From Chloroflexota bacterium (GTDB lineage Bacteria > Chloroflexota > Dehalococcoidia > SM23-28-2 > RBG-16-64-32), in the NCBI GenBank assembly GCA_022561635.1, contig JADFQV010000008.1:1-56797 (forward strand): 56,797 bases of DNA, read 5' to 3'. The notes beneath the pieces were generated by a model. It was given only the letters and a program-made list of their open reading frames with translations, was not told the origin of the DNA and ran no database searches. A program made the position numbers and the translations under genes. Below are positions 34,824 through 43,697 of this stretch, one piece after another (position 1 is the first letter of the stretch; every line of letters starts with the position of its first letter).

Positions 34824-35621
34824 CTAGTGCGGCGTGTCAGACGGCGATACGCGGGCGTGGCCGGCCGCTCCGGGCAATGCTGGCTCCGGCTTCAGAGGCA
34901 GGTCGCTCTCGGGCTGTGCGCGCGTCAGGTACAGGTACAACCAGGCGGCTGACGCAATGATGCCAGCCTCCAGAACGATCGCGCCGCCGACAGCGACCGT
35001 AGCGCGCTCCCAAAACGCCTGCGGGAACATCTGAATCAGGTGGTCCGTACGGGGGTTCAACTGCCAGAAGTCGTTCGCGAAGGCGATCACGTGGAACTGC
35101 GACCACGCAGCATCGAACCCGGTGAGCGCGAGGAAGCCGCCCATGGCCAGAACGCCGCCGGTCAAGACCGCGCCGTACAACCCCGCGGCGGCCAGCGCCC
35201 GCGGCGGCCACAACACCAGCATCACCACGGCGAGCGCAAGGAGGGCCGCGATCGACGCGATCTGAACGACGAACATCCCACTCACCAGATCGCGAACGTC
35301 CGCCATATGTACGGTCTCCCGGGCGTTGAACAGCGGACCCACCGATCCATCCTTATACCGAACCGGTATCGACAGAGGTCCGTCGTAGTCGCCCGTCAGG
35401 TATTGGTGGATCTCGCCGTTGGCGCGCAACAACTCTTCTTCCGGGATCTCCGCTACCAGGTGCGCATCATATCGCTTGACGGAGTAGTCGTAGATGGTTT
35501 GCTCTGAGATAGCGACGCGGATCGTCGTGGTGATCAGGACAACGGGCACCAGGACGATAAACGCCCCAATGACAAATATCCGTATGAGCCCCAGGCCGTC
35601 CTCGCTTTTGCGTTCGAACAT
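34824..35621 (-). CDS. DUF1461 (TIGR01906) integral membrane protein
   Basis: 265 residues. Four or five membrane segments (about 10-32; 118-140; 147-168; 212-235) enclose an N-terminal extracellular loop (YDAHLVAEIPEEELLRANGE...). HMADVRDLVSG and FANDFWQLNPRTDHLIQMFPQAFWERA are family signatures. Function unknown. ATG 35621 is chosen because the longer frame begins inside the predicted promoter (TTGACA-18-TACGAT, minus strand), whose start point lies about 5 nt before this ATG. It is divergent from mazG. Confidence 0.82.
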   Translation of the reverse strand: MFERKSEDGLGLIRIFVIGAFIVLVPVVLITTTIRVAISEQTIYDYSVKRYDAHLVAEIPEEELLRANGEIHQYLTGDYDGPLSIPVRYKDGSVGPLFNARETVHMADVRDLVSGMFVVQIASIAALLALAVVMLVLWPPRALAAAGLYGAVLTGGVLAMGGFLALTGFDAAWSQFHVIAFANDFWQLNPRTDHLIQMFPQAFWERATVAVGGAIVLEAGIIASAAWLYLYLTRAQPESDLPLKPEPALPGAAGHARVSPSDTPH

Positions 35622-35633
35622 ATGCCCGATTCC

Positions 35634-35686
35634 ATCGTAGGAACAATCGCTAACCTTTGTCAACGATTTTCGCGACGCGCTATCAT
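35634..35686. promoter_or_regulatory. Divergent promoters sharing a palindromic -35
   Basis: Minus strand: TTGACA (35658-35663), 18 bp, TACGAT (35634-35639), for the DUF1461 gene. Plus strand: TTGTCA (35657-35662), 18 bp, TATCAT (35681-35686), for mazG. Both -35 boxes are the two strands of the same TTGTCAA. Confidence 0.6.
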
Positions 35687-35705
35687 GGCGCGTAAGGATT
35701 ACTTG

Positions 35706-36497
35706 ATGACGTCCATAGAACGCCAGACGCGCACCTTCGCCGGCCTGCGGAAGATCGTCGCCACTCTACGCGGACCCGACGGCTGCCCCTGGGACCGCGC
35801 GCAAAGCCACCGGTCCCTCCGGCACCACATGTCGGAAGAGGCGAGCGAGGCGATCGACGCCATTGATGAGGGCGACGCCGACGCGCTCAAAGAGGAGCTT
35901 GGCGACCTGCTCTTGCAGATCCTCCTCCACGCCCAGATCGCCGAAGAAGCTGGCGAGTTCCGCATCGGCGACGTCATCGAATCGCTCGCTCAGAAGCTCG
36001 TTCGTCGCCACCCCCACGTCTTCGACGACGCAGTAGCCGAAACCCCGGATGCAGTGGTTGAGCAATGGGAAGAGATCAAGCGCGAGGAGCGAGGCGGTGA
36101 ATCCGCTCTTTCTGGCATTCCGTCGGCGCTGCCAGCGCTCGCCCAAGCCCAGACCGTCCAGCGCCGCGCTGGCAACGCCGGATTCACCTGGGAAACGGAA
36201 GAACAGGCCTGGGAAGCGCTCGACGAGGAGCTGGCAGAGCTTCGGGCGGCTACCACGCCGGAACAACGCCGCGCCGAGGCCGGTGACGCCATCTTCGCGC
36301 TCGCCAACGTCGCCCGCTTCCTGGACGTCGAGGCCGAGGAAGCCCTTCGCGCGACGACGCGCCGCTTCGGCGACCTCTTCCGCGCCGTCGAAGGCATGGC
36401 GAGCGAGCAATCGGTCGACCTGCGGAAGGCCAACCTCTCGACTAAGCTGGAAATGTGGGAAGAAGCCAAGAAGCGCAGTCTGAAACAGAAGGTCTGA
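35706..36497 (+). CDS. mazG: Nucleoside triphosphate pyrophosphohydrolase
   Basis: 263 residues, two MazG domains. The first has GPDGCPWDRAQSHRSLRHHMSEE with EEASEAIDAID and EELGDLLLQILLHAQIA (EExxE...ExxD metal sites). The second has EELAELRAATTPE with EAGDAIFALANVARFL. It hydrolyses NTPs to NMPs and pyrophosphate, which lowers aberrant nucleotides. ATG 35706 is chosen: AAGGA lies 7 nt upstream, and the predicted transcription start (about 35693) excludes earlier in-frame ATGs. The thioredoxin-like gene follows after 11 nt. Confidence 0.92.
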   Translation: MTSIERQTRTFAGLRKIVATLRGPDGCPWDRAQSHRSLRHHMSEEASEAIDAIDEGDADALKEELGDLLLQILLHAQIAEEAGEFRIGDVIESLAQKLVRRHPHVFDDAVAETPDAVVEQWEEIKREERGGESALSGIPSALPALAQAQTVQRRAGNAGFTWETEEQAWEALDEELAELRAATTPEQRRAEAGDAIFALANVARFLDVEAEEALRATTRRFGDLFRAVEGMASEQSVDLRKANLSTKLEMWEEAKKRSLKQKV

Positions 36498-36508
36498 AGG
36501 AGGACGAT

Positions 36509-37099
36509 ATGACACAGGCTCAGGAGAGCGTCGTGACGCGAGAGCGATTCGACAGCGGCCTTACCTACGACGCCTGGATGCAGCACATCCAGCGCAACAT
36601 CCCAAAGTTCGAGTTCAACTATGCGCAGACGACTGTACCGGCTGACGCCGTCGCCGCCCTCAAGACTCTTTCGGAGAAGGACGGCGGCCCCCTACGCCTG
36701 CTCGTTCTTGGCGAGGACTGGTGCCCCGACGTCTTCCGCGGCCTGCCCGTCCTCCAGCGAATGGCTGAGGCAGCCGGCTGGGACCTGCGCGCGTTCCCCC
36801 GCGACGAGAACCTCGACATCATGGGCGAGTTCCTCAAGCATGGCGAACATCAGTCGATCCCGACCGCCGTTTTCTACACCAAGGATCACGATTACATCGC
36901 ACACTGGAGCGAGCGCCCCGCCAAGGCCGACGCCGAAATGGGCGAAGTCGGCAAAATATTCGAAGATCTGGACGCCGAAAAGGACCGCAAGGAGATGCGC
37001 CGGCGCTACGACGAGTTCCAGCAGGGTCCCATCTGGGGCTCCTGGCGCGACGCCACGATCGAAGAGATCACGACGCTGCTCCAGGAGAAGTGCGCCTGA
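36509..37099 (+). CDS. Thioredoxin-fold protein with single active-site Cys
   Basis: 196 residues. RLLVLGEDWCPDVFRGLPVLQ has the thioredoxin WCxx position with Asp in place of the second Cys (WCPD), so it cannot form the usual disulphide and is at most a monothiol protein. SIPTAVFYTKDHDYIAHW corresponds to the cis-Pro strand. The family is uncharacterised. GAAGGAGGA 5-8 nt before the ATG is the strongest Shine-Dalgarno in this part. Co-transcribed with mazG and convergent with the cupredoxin gene. Confidence 0.8.
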   Translation: MTQAQESVVTRERFDSGLTYDAWMQHIQRNIPKFEFNYAQTTVPADAVAALKTLSEKDGGPLRLLVLGEDWCPDVFRGLPVLQRMAEAAGWDLRAFPRDENLDIMGEFLKHGEHQSIPTAVFYTKDHDYIAHWSERPAKADAEMGEVGKIFEDLDAEKDRKEMRRRYDEFQQGPIWGSWRDATIEEITTLLQEKCA

Positions 37100-37100
37100 G

Positions 37101-37706
37101 TTAGCGCCGCCGGGCGGAGTAAAGCGCTGCGGCGCCGGCCACCGCCAGCGCGCCTCCCAGCGCCAGTACGAGCGCCTGCAGCGGAAAGCCATCAGCCGGC
37201 GGTTGGCCGCCGGACGTCGGCACGGCCGCTGGGTTCGCCACCGGCGAAGTGCCACCAGGCGCGTCAGCTGTCGGCGAAGCGCCACCGCCTACGTCGGCCG
37301 TCGGTGTTGGCGCTTCGGTCGCTGCGGCGACGACAGAGATAACTCCGCGCATCTCACTCGGGTGAATCGCGCAGTAGTAGGCCACGTCGCCGACCGCGTC
37401 GAACGTTTGGGTGAAAGTCGTGGCAGTTTCCAACACGCCGGAATCGAAGCCGCCAGCCACCGGACAGGTGGTGTAAGTGGCATCGCACTCTGTCACGGTG
37501 TGCACGCCTTGCATGATGTTCCACGTGACGGAGTCACCGACGGTTACGGTCGTCGTACAGACACCGTTTTGGAACGAAGGCGCGCAGAAGTAGTTGTCGC
37601 CGACCTCGATCTGTTCACTGGCTGCGCCGGCTGGTTGGGCGACGACCCAGGCGATGCCAGCCGCCAGGAACGCGGCGCTGATTACGCAAAAGAGAATGTT
37701 ACGCAA
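37101..37706 (-). CDS. Cupredoxin (plastocyanin-like) protein, membrane-anchored
   Basis: 201 residues. Signal peptide (1-29), blue-copper domain with ligands His (GVHTVTEC), Cys and His (YYCAIHP) and Met (SEM), then a Thr/Pro/Ala-rich linker and a C-terminal membrane helix (LQALVLALGGALAVAGAAALY) with a basic end. It should carry electrons at the outer face of the membrane; the redox partner is not in the window. Four extra cysteines (CAPSFQNGVC; CDATYTTC) may form disulphides. TTG 37706 is preceded by GAGGAGG at 6 nt spacing. Confidence 0.86.
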   Translation of the reverse strand: MRNILFCVISAAFLAAGIAWVVAQPAGAASEQIEVGDNYFCAPSFQNGVCTTTVTVGDSVTWNIMQGVHTVTECDATYTTCPVAGGFDSGVLETATTFTQTFDAVGDVAYYCAIHPSEMRGVISVVAAATEAPTPTADVGGGASPTADAPGGTSPVANPAAVPTSGGQPPADGFPLQALVLALGGALAVAGAAALYSARRR

Positions 37707-38087
37707 AGGGGGCCTCCTCAGTCACTCAACCGAGCATACGATATCGGCTTCGTATCGGCCTCCATTTCCAACACAAAGCACGAGAGGCAGCCCGCCCCAG
37801 ACTGCCTCTCGTTATATCCGCCCTATTTCAGGCGGACCAGAAGGAGGTCGCCCCTCGAATTGTCAAACCTTGCTGAGTACAACGCCACCGATCGCGGAAA
37901 GGTTAACCGAAATGGTAATGAGATTTGGCGTTTTACTCGTGGCTGTCGAATTATGGTTTACCGATTCCGGTGTCCTAACGTTAGGACGGCTCGGTTATTC
38001 AACTGTTACAACAACCTGAACCCGGCTTTTGTTTCAGTCGCGCAGTTTCGCGGCTGTTTCGCGCCGGGAGAGGTGATCCGTCGGCGG
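37707..38087. other. 381-bp spacer of lower GC with two palindromes
   Basis: It holds a hairpin (37780-37812), a perfect 16-nt palindrome GTCCTAACGTTAGGAC (37972-37987), and a possible 35-codon ORF (about 37912-38019) that I do not accept as a gene. No RNA gene was recognised. Confidence 0.5.
37780..37812 (-). terminator. Hairpin, possible terminator of the mscS transcript
   Basis: 11-bp stem ACGAGAGGCAG / CTGCCTCTCGT with an 11-nt loop. On the minus strand it is followed by GCTTTGTGTT. It lies 276 nt after the mscS stop. Confidence 0.4.
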
Positions 38088-39113
38088 CTACTGGCCGCCT
38101 TCACCCTGCCCACCCTCGCTCGCCTCGCCCGATTGGCGGCGCCGTGGATCTCGGTCTGTCCCGGGGTCCGTGGCCTTTGGCGCCGTCAGATCGTCGCCCT
38201 GGGCCATGCGAATAGCGGCTGGCAAACCTGCCGCCTTCGCCTCGTGCACCAGAACCAGGTGCGGGAACGGGATCTCGATCCCCACCTCGTCGAAACGGCG
38301 CTTTAGCCTTCGTCGCAGCTCACCCGTGACTTCCCACTGCCTCAGCGGCTGCACATCGCCAAGGATCTTGATGTCGATGCCGGAGTCGCCGAACGATTCC
38401 ACGCGAAGCGCCTTCGGTGGCGTCATGATCACGTCCTTCCAATCTTCGTCCGCGGCCAGCTCCTCGCCGACTTCGTTGATCACACTCATCACCACGTCCA
38501 GATCCTCCGCATACGACACCGAGATGTCCAGGTTCACGCGCGAGTAATCCTGCGTCATGTTGCTCGAGACGACGATCTCGCCGTTGGGAACGAAGTGCAC
38601 GACCCCGTCCAGGTCGCGGAGTACCGTTCGCCGCAGGCCGACGTCCTCCACAACGCCTGTCTTGCCGGCGACCTCGACTACGTCGCCTGTGCTGTACTGG
38701 TTGTCGGTGAGAATGAAGACACCGGAGATGACGTCCTTCACGAGGTTCTGCGCACCGAATCCAAGGGCGATTCCAGCGATGCCCAGACCGGCCAGGAGGG
38801 GTCCGATGTTTACGCCCAACTCCGGCAGAATCGTGATGAACCCCATCACGACGATCAACGTCGTGCCGGTCCGGGTGAAGACGTGGGTCAGTGTTTTCGT
38901 CCGCTTCTCGATCTCCACTTGCGACTTGCCGCCTAGCTCCGTCTCCGTCGACAGACGCACCAGCCGCGGCACGATGATGTTCAGCGCGATCATCGCGATG
39001 ATGGCGAATATCACGATGCTAACGATCGTTAGCCCCTGATCAAGTGCCCAGTCTTCGATCCTGTCCACGGTTGACTCGGCTGCGTCAATCTGCAAGAGAA
39101 AGAACAACGGCAT
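38088..39113 (-). CDS. MscS-family mechanosensitive channel
   Basis: 341 residues. Three membrane segments (about 28-50, 80-100, 103-125); the pore helix GPLLAGLGIAGIALGFGAQNLVKD is the classic MscS TM3. The beta and alpha/beta C-terminal domains follow (FVPNGEIVVSSNMTQDYSRV; VGIEIPFPHLVLV), then a charged tail. It opens under membrane tension to release solutes. AAAGGAG abuts the ATG at 39113; TTG 39107, two codons later, has normal spacing and may be the real start. Confidence 0.92.
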   Translation of the reverse strand: MPLFFLLQIDAAESTVDRIEDWALDQGLTIVSIVIFAIIAMIALNIIVPRLVRLSTETELGGKSQVEIEKRTKTLTHVFTRTGTTLIVVMGFITILPELGVNIGPLLAGLGIAGIALGFGAQNLVKDVISGVFILTDNQYSTGDVVEVAGKTGVVEDVGLRRTVLRDLDGVVHFVPNGEIVVSSNMTQDYSRVNLDISVSYAEDLDVVMSVINEVGEELAADEDWKDVIMTPPKALRVESFGDSGIDIKILGDVQPLRQWEVTGELRRRLKRRFDEVGIEIPFPHLVLVHEAKAAGLPAAIRMAQGDDLTAPKATDPGTDRDPRRRQSGEASEGGQGEGGQ

Positions 39114-39179
39114 CTCCTTTCGACTCGCCTAAAGGCTAGGCAATCGGCGGGCGCGAGGCAAATCCCGCATACTGTCCGC

Positions 39180-39749
39180 ATGAACTTGTTCCACCGCTGG
39201 TACTGCCGGTCGGACGGCTGGGCCCGCATCGTCAAAGAACAAATGCTGCCGTCCATCCTCAAGGATGTCGATCTGGGCGACAACGTGATCGAGATCGGGC
39301 CCGGGCCTGGCCGTACCACGGAGTGGCTGAGCGAACGCGTGCCGCGCCTAACCGCGGTCGAGATCGACGCCGATCTCGCACGGAAGCTCCAGGCGCGAAT
39401 GGCCGACACCAACGTCACAGTTGTAGAGGGCGACGCGACCAGGCTGACGATGGGCGACGATGAGTTCTCGGGCGCGGTCTGTTTCACGATGCTCCATCAT
39501 GTCCCTTCGCCGGAGCTACAGGACCGCCTGTTCTCCGAGGTCTGCCGCGTGCTTCGGCCCGGCGGCATCTACATCGGCTCCGACAGCACACCGAGCTTCT
39601 TCTGGCGCCTCGTGCACATCGCCGACACCGCCGTGCCCGTCGATCCGCAGACGCTTCAGCCGCGGCTGGAGGCGGCCGGCTTCACAGACATCGCCGTCAA
39701 CGTCCGGAAAGAAGGCGGGCTCAACTTCAGCGCCCGCAAGCCCGCCTAG
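39180..39749 (+). CDS. Class I SAM-dependent methyltransferase
   Basis: 189 residues. NVIEIGPGPGRTTEWL is motif I, VEIDADLARKL the acidic SAM-ribose residue, and VVEGDATRL motif III; GAVCFTMLHHVPSPE and VLRPGGIYIGSD complete the fold. Substrate unknown; the small size suits a lipid or small-molecule methylase. CATACT ends 6 nt before the ATG, with no Shine-Dalgarno: likely leaderless. Its 3' end overlaps the convergent serine hydrolase by four bases. Confidence 0.84.
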   Translation: MNLFHRWYCRSDGWARIVKEQMLPSILKDVDLGDNVIEIGPGPGRTTEWLSERVPRLTAVEIDADLARKLQARMADTNVTVVEGDATRLTMGDDEFSGAVCFTMLHHVPSPELQDRLFSEVCRVLRPGGIYIGSDSTPSFFWRLVHIADTAVPVDPQTLQPRLEAAGFTDIAVNVRKEGGLNFSARKPA

Positions 39750-40927
39750 ACGGACTCGTAAATCGCGTTGAACATCCCCCGCAGCCGCGGGTCGTCCCGA
39801 GTCTCGGGGTTGGTCAGCATCATCTTGTTCATCACATAGCCCACGCCGAACTTCGCCTCCGGGTCAGCGATGCCGAACGAGCCGCCCATCCCAAAGTGCC
39901 CGAACGTCGTGCCGTTGGGGCTGATCTGGAACTCCGGTATGTCCAGAATAAAGCCAAGCCCGAACCGCGTCGGGAACAGCAGGACCGCGTCCTGGCCCTG
40001 CGACTGCGTCTGCGTCGCCATCTCGATCGTCTCCGGCTTTAGCACGCGGATGCCGTCCAGCGTCCCGCCCGTGGCCAGCGCGCCGTAGAGACGCGCCAGG
40101 GAGCGAGCCGTGCCGTGGCCGTTCGCTGCCGGCACCTCTGCGGCGTGCCACTCTCGTGTGTTCATATACAGCGGGTTGACCAACATGAGAGGCGAGATCA
40201 TGAAAGCCTTGAACGTCAGCGACGATGGGTCGAGAATCGCCTTGTACAGTGGGTGGTCGAGTTTCGAGAGGTCCGGCAGCGGCGCCGGAATCATCGTTGC
40301 GCAACGCTCGTCCAACTCCTCGCCGAAGCCGATGTAGAAGTCGAGACCGAGTGGCTCGGCGAACTCTTCGCGCCAGAACGTGCCGACGCTCTTGCCGCTG
40401 ACGCGCCGGATCACCTCGCCAACCAGCGACCCGAACGTCACCGCGTGGTAGCCGAACTTGGTGCCCGGCTCCCAGAACGGCTTCTGCGCCGCCAGCGCCT
40501 CGACCAGCGGCTCCCACTCGTAGGCCTTCTCCACCGGGATCATCGAGTCGATGCCCACCAGGCCAGCCTGGTGGCTCATGATCTGTCGCACTGTGATGTC
40601 TTCTTTGCCCGCGGCCGCGAACTCCGGCCAGTACTTGGCGACGGGCGCATCGACGTCTAGTTTGCCCTGCTCGATTAGCCGCAGCGCGCAGATCGTCGTG
40701 ATGCCCTTCGTCGTCGAGAACGTGTTGACGATCGTGTCCTCTTCCCACGGCCGCGAGAGCGCCCCGTCGGCGTGTCCTCCCCAGACGTCAACGACCGTCT
40801 CACCGGCGACGACGAGCGATAGCGCCGCGCCAACCTCACCGTGCTCCTCGAAGTTGCGCTCAAAGGCATCGCGAACACGCTCGTAGCCGGGCTTGCAGAT
40901 GCCGTGGATCTCCGTCGCCGTAGTCAT
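39746..40927 (-). CDS. Serine beta-lactamase-like hydrolase/esterase
   Basis: 393 residues of the class C beta-lactamase/EstB fold. NTFSTTKGITTI contains the SxxK nucleophile (Ser-Thr-Thr-Lys); GYHAVTFG supplies the Tyr; FGHFGMGGSFG is the KTG-equivalent HxG. Such cytosolic relatives without signal peptide are usually esterases acting on ester or amide substrates, not resistance enzymes. ATG 40927 with GGGAGGA 5 nt upstream is chosen over TTG 40939. Confidence 0.88.
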   Translation of the reverse strand: MTTATEIHGICKPGYERVRDAFERNFEEHGEVGAALSLVVAGETVVDVWGGHADGALSRPWEEDTIVNTFSTTKGITTICALRLIEQGKLDVDAPVAKYWPEFAAAGKEDITVRQIMSHQAGLVGIDSMIPVEKAYEWEPLVEALAAQKPFWEPGTKFGYHAVTFGSLVGEVIRRVSGKSVGTFWREEFAEPLGLDFYIGFGEELDERCATMIPAPLPDLSKLDHPLYKAILDPSSLTFKAFMISPLMLVNPLYMNTREWHAAEVPAANGHGTARSLARLYGALATGGTLDGIRVLKPETIEMATQTQSQGQDAVLLFPTRFGLGFILDIPEFQISPNGTTFGHFGMGGSFGIADPEAKFGVGYVMNKMMLTNPETRDDPRLRGMFNAIYESV

Positions 40928-40956
40928 AGTTCCTCCCAATGTTTAGTGCTCTGCTT

Positions 40957-41382
40957 TTACACTTGCGCCAGTACCGCATGGTAGTACTCCGCCGTGCGCT
41001 CGAAGCCCAACCGCTCGTAGTAAGCGCCCGCGAGGCGCGTTGGAACCGTCACCTCGACGGCGCCGCGCTGCCGTGCCCACTCGACGACCGCCGCCACCAG
41101 CGCCCGGCCCGTACCGGCGCTGCGCTTGGCCTCCTCGACGAACAGCTCCTCGATCTGCACGACGACGCCGTTGGCGAAGAGCGTCCGGAACTGCACCGCC
41201 ATAACGTAACCGGCGAGCGTCCCACCGCTGTCCGCCACGAACAGCGCCACGTCCCGAGATTTGACCATCGCCGCGAACGACGACGCAAATGCGTTGCGCT
41301 CAGGCTCGTAGCTCGTGGCGAGGCGCTCGAGCATCGCGAAGATATCGTCGGCGTCGGCCGCCGCTGCCCGCCGTATCTGCAC
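40957..41382 (-). CDS. GNAT-family N-acetyltransferase
   Basis: 141 residues. IRRAAAADADDIFAMLERL at the N-terminus; IEELFVEEAKRSAGTGRALVAAV is the CoA-binding loop (here K-R-S-A-G-T-G); YYERLGFERTAEYYH is the C-terminal motif. Substrate unknown. Start GTG 41382 shares one base with the uvrD stop (TAGTG), so it is coupled to the helicase gene upstream. The serine hydrolase follows after 29 nt. Confidence 0.82.
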   Translation of the reverse strand: MQIRRAAAADADDIFAMLERLATSYEPERNAFASSFAAMVKSRDVALFVADSGGTLAGYVMAVQFRTLFANGVVVQIEELFVEEAKRSAGTGRALVAAVVEWARQRGAVEVTVPTRLAGAYYERLGFERTAEYYHAVLAQV

Positions 41383-43610
41383 TACGCCTCAATCTTTTCC
41401 AGCGGCGCGAAGCTCAGGAGCAGCTTCTTGATGCCGGCCTCGCCCTGGAACGCGATCACGACCTGATAGTCCGCCCCCGAAGGCTCCGACGAAACAACGA
41501 TTCCCTCGCCGAACTTCGGGTGGCGCACGCGGTCACCAGCCGCGAGAGAGTCCGCCGGGACCGCCGGGGACTCGGCATCGTCGCGCGCAACGTGGCGATA
41601 GCGCCGGGGCGTAAACATCTCGGACTGCGCCGCCCGCTCGCTCTGCCTCACCAGCTCTGGCGGAATGTCAGCCAGGAATCGCGACGGCGGGTTGTGCCCT
41701 CCGAACGCCCTCCGGAACGCCCGCACCAGGTAGAGCTGCTGCTTGGCGCGCGTCATGCCGACGTAGCAGAGACGCCGCTCTTCCTCCAGCTGCTCCGGAT
41801 TCCCGCTCTCCAACGACCGCATGTGCGGCAGTATCCCCTCCTCAAGGCCGGTGATGAAGACGATCGGAAACTCCAGCCCCTTCGCCGCGTGTAGCGTGAT
41901 CAAAGTCACCGAGTCAGACGCGTCCATCTCGTCAACGTCAGTGATCAGCGCCACGTCCTCCAGAAACGACGCCAGGGCATGCTCTGACTTGAGTTCGTCG
42001 TACTGCAGCAAGACGGCTCGCAACTCCTGCACGTTCTCCCAGCGGTCTTCGCCATCCTCTTCGGCCATGATGTACGGCTTGTAGTCAGTCCGGTCGATCA
42101 GCGTGTCCACTAGCGCCGACAGCGACTCAGTCTTGGATAACTCGATCAGCTCGTTGACGAGGCCCAGGAACCGCAACAGCGCACCGGCGGTTCGCTTGCG
42201 GAAGGGGTGCGCGCTAGTCGGCCCGTCCGCGACGTCAGGTGAGTCACGCTCCGTCTCCGCGACGATCTGAAGCGCCGAGTAGGGCGGAATCTGCTTCTCA
42301 CGGGACCAGCGCGCCAGCTCGGCCAGAGTCCGGTCGCCGATGCCGCGCGACGGCTTGTTAATCACGCGCATCATCGCCACGGCATCGAACGGGTTCTGGA
42401 TGAGGCGCAGGTAGGCCAGCAAGTCCTTCACCTCGCGGCGCTCGTAGAACCGCGTGCCGCCGATCAGGCGGTACGGAACGCTCCGCCGCACAAGCGCCTC
42501 TTCCATCGGCCGCGACTGAGCGTTCGTGCGATACATCACGGCGATGTCCCTGTACGCTGCCTCGTCTTCGCGAACGAGGCGCTGTATCTCGTCCGTCACA
42601 AACGTCGCCTCGTCCTCGTGGTCGTAGGCCTCGTGAACGACGACCGGCTGCCCGGCCGCGTTCTCCGTCCAGAGGTTCTTCTCCTTGCGCTGCTTGTTCC
42701 GCGCAATCACCGAGTGCGCCGTATCGAGGATCGTCTGCGTCGAGCGATAGTTCTGGTCGAGGATCACGAGCTTCGCGTCCGGGAAGTCGTTCTCGAAGTT
42801 GAGGATGTTGCGGATGTCGGCGGCGCGCCAGGTGTAGATCGACTGGTCGGGGTCGCCGACGACACAGATGTTGCCGTGCACGGACGCCCACTGCTTGGCG
42901 AGAATGTACTGGGCGATGTTCGTGTCCTGGAACTCGTCGATGTGCACGTAGCCCCAGCGCTCCCCGTACTTCTCCAGTACGTCCTGCCGTTCCTGGTACA
43001 GCTCCACCACCTTCAGCAAGATGTCGTCGAAGTCCAGCGCATTGCTCTCCTCAAGCAGCTCCTGGTAGCGCAGGTAGACGCGCGACGTGACCTCCTGAAA
43101 GTAGTCGGCGACCAGCGCTGCGAACTGGCGTGGCCCCTGCAGCTCGCTCTTCGCCCTCGAGATCGCCGACAGCACAGCGCGCGGCGCCACTCGCTTCGAG
43201 TCCAGACCCATGTCATCGAGCGCGCGCTTGACGGCCGCGATCTGATCCGTGCTGTCATAGATCGTGAACGAGCGCTCGACGCCAACCGCCTCGCCATCGA
43301 CGCGCAGAATGCGCGCACACACTCCGTGAAACGTGCCCAACGTTATGTCGCGCCCCGCCTCCTCCCCCACCAGTGCGTGGACACGGTCGCGCATCTCTCG
43401 CGCGGCCTTGTTCGTGAACGTGACAGCGAGGATCCGCCGCGGGTGGACACGCTTCTCGCGCACGAGATAAGCGATGCGGTGCGCGATGACTCGCGTCTTG
43501 CCGGAGCCGGGCCCCGCCAGGATGAGCAGCGCGCCCTCGGTGGTCTCTACAGCCTCTCGCTGGCGTGGGTTCAGGTTCGCAAGAATGGATTTCTTCGTCG
43601 GGGCGGACAT
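41382..43610 (-). CDS. pcrA: UvrD/PcrA-type DNA helicase
   Basis: 742 residues of superfamily 1A. Motif I ILAGPGSGKTRVIAHRIA, motif II VHIDEFQDTN, motif III GDPDQSIYTWRAAD, motif IV LDQNYRSTQTILD, motif V TLHAAKGLEFPIVFITG and motif VI RRLCYVGMTRAKQQLYLV are complete; the C-terminal Tudor-like domain reads GDRVRHPKFGEGIVVS. It unwinds 3'-5' in nucleotide excision and mismatch repair and removes RecA. ATG 43610, with TATCAT ten bases upstream on the minus strand. The neighbouring GNAT is coupled. Confidence 0.95.
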   Translation of the reverse strand: MSAPTKKSILANLNPRQREAVETTEGALLILAGPGSGKTRVIAHRIAYLVREKRVHPRRILAVTFTNKAAREMRDRVHALVGEEAGRDITLGTFHGVCARILRVDGEAVGVERSFTIYDSTDQIAAVKRALDDMGLDSKRVAPRAVLSAISRAKSELQGPRQFAALVADYFQEVTSRVYLRYQELLEESNALDFDDILLKVVELYQERQDVLEKYGERWGYVHIDEFQDTNIAQYILAKQWASVHGNICVVGDPDQSIYTWRAADIRNILNFENDFPDAKLVILDQNYRSTQTILDTAHSVIARNKQRKEKNLWTENAAGQPVVVHEAYDHEDEATFVTDEIQRLVREDEAAYRDIAVMYRTNAQSRPMEEALVRRSVPYRLIGGTRFYERREVKDLLAYLRLIQNPFDAVAMMRVINKPSRGIGDRTLAELARWSREKQIPPYSALQIVAETERDSPDVADGPTSAHPFRKRTAGALLRFLGLVNELIELSKTESLSALVDTLIDRTDYKPYIMAEEDGEDRWENVQELRAVLLQYDELKSEHALASFLEDVALITDVDEMDASDSVTLITLHAAKGLEFPIVFITGLEEGILPHMRSLESGNPEQLEEERRLCYVGMTRAKQQLYLVRAFRRAFGGHNPPSRFLADIPPELVRQSERAAQSEMFTPRRYRHVARDDAESPAVPADSLAAGDRVRHPKFGEGIVVSSEPSGADYQVVIAFQGEAGIKKLLLSFAPLEKIEA

Positions 43611-43697
43611 TCCATTACGAATGATACAGGCGTCCGCAGGCCCCGCGATACGCCGTAGCGGCGGCAGCAAGCGCTCGTACTGCGCGTCGCTCCGTCG

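Noticed and set aside
37913-38019. 35-codon ORF starting ATGGTAATGAG
   Set aside because: It covers a palindrome, lacks a well-placed ribosome site and has no similarity I can recognise.
36621-38306. 561-codon plus-strand frame over the thioredoxin and cupredoxin genes
   Set aside because: Crosses convergent genes and spacer; no domain; composition Arg/Ser-rich.
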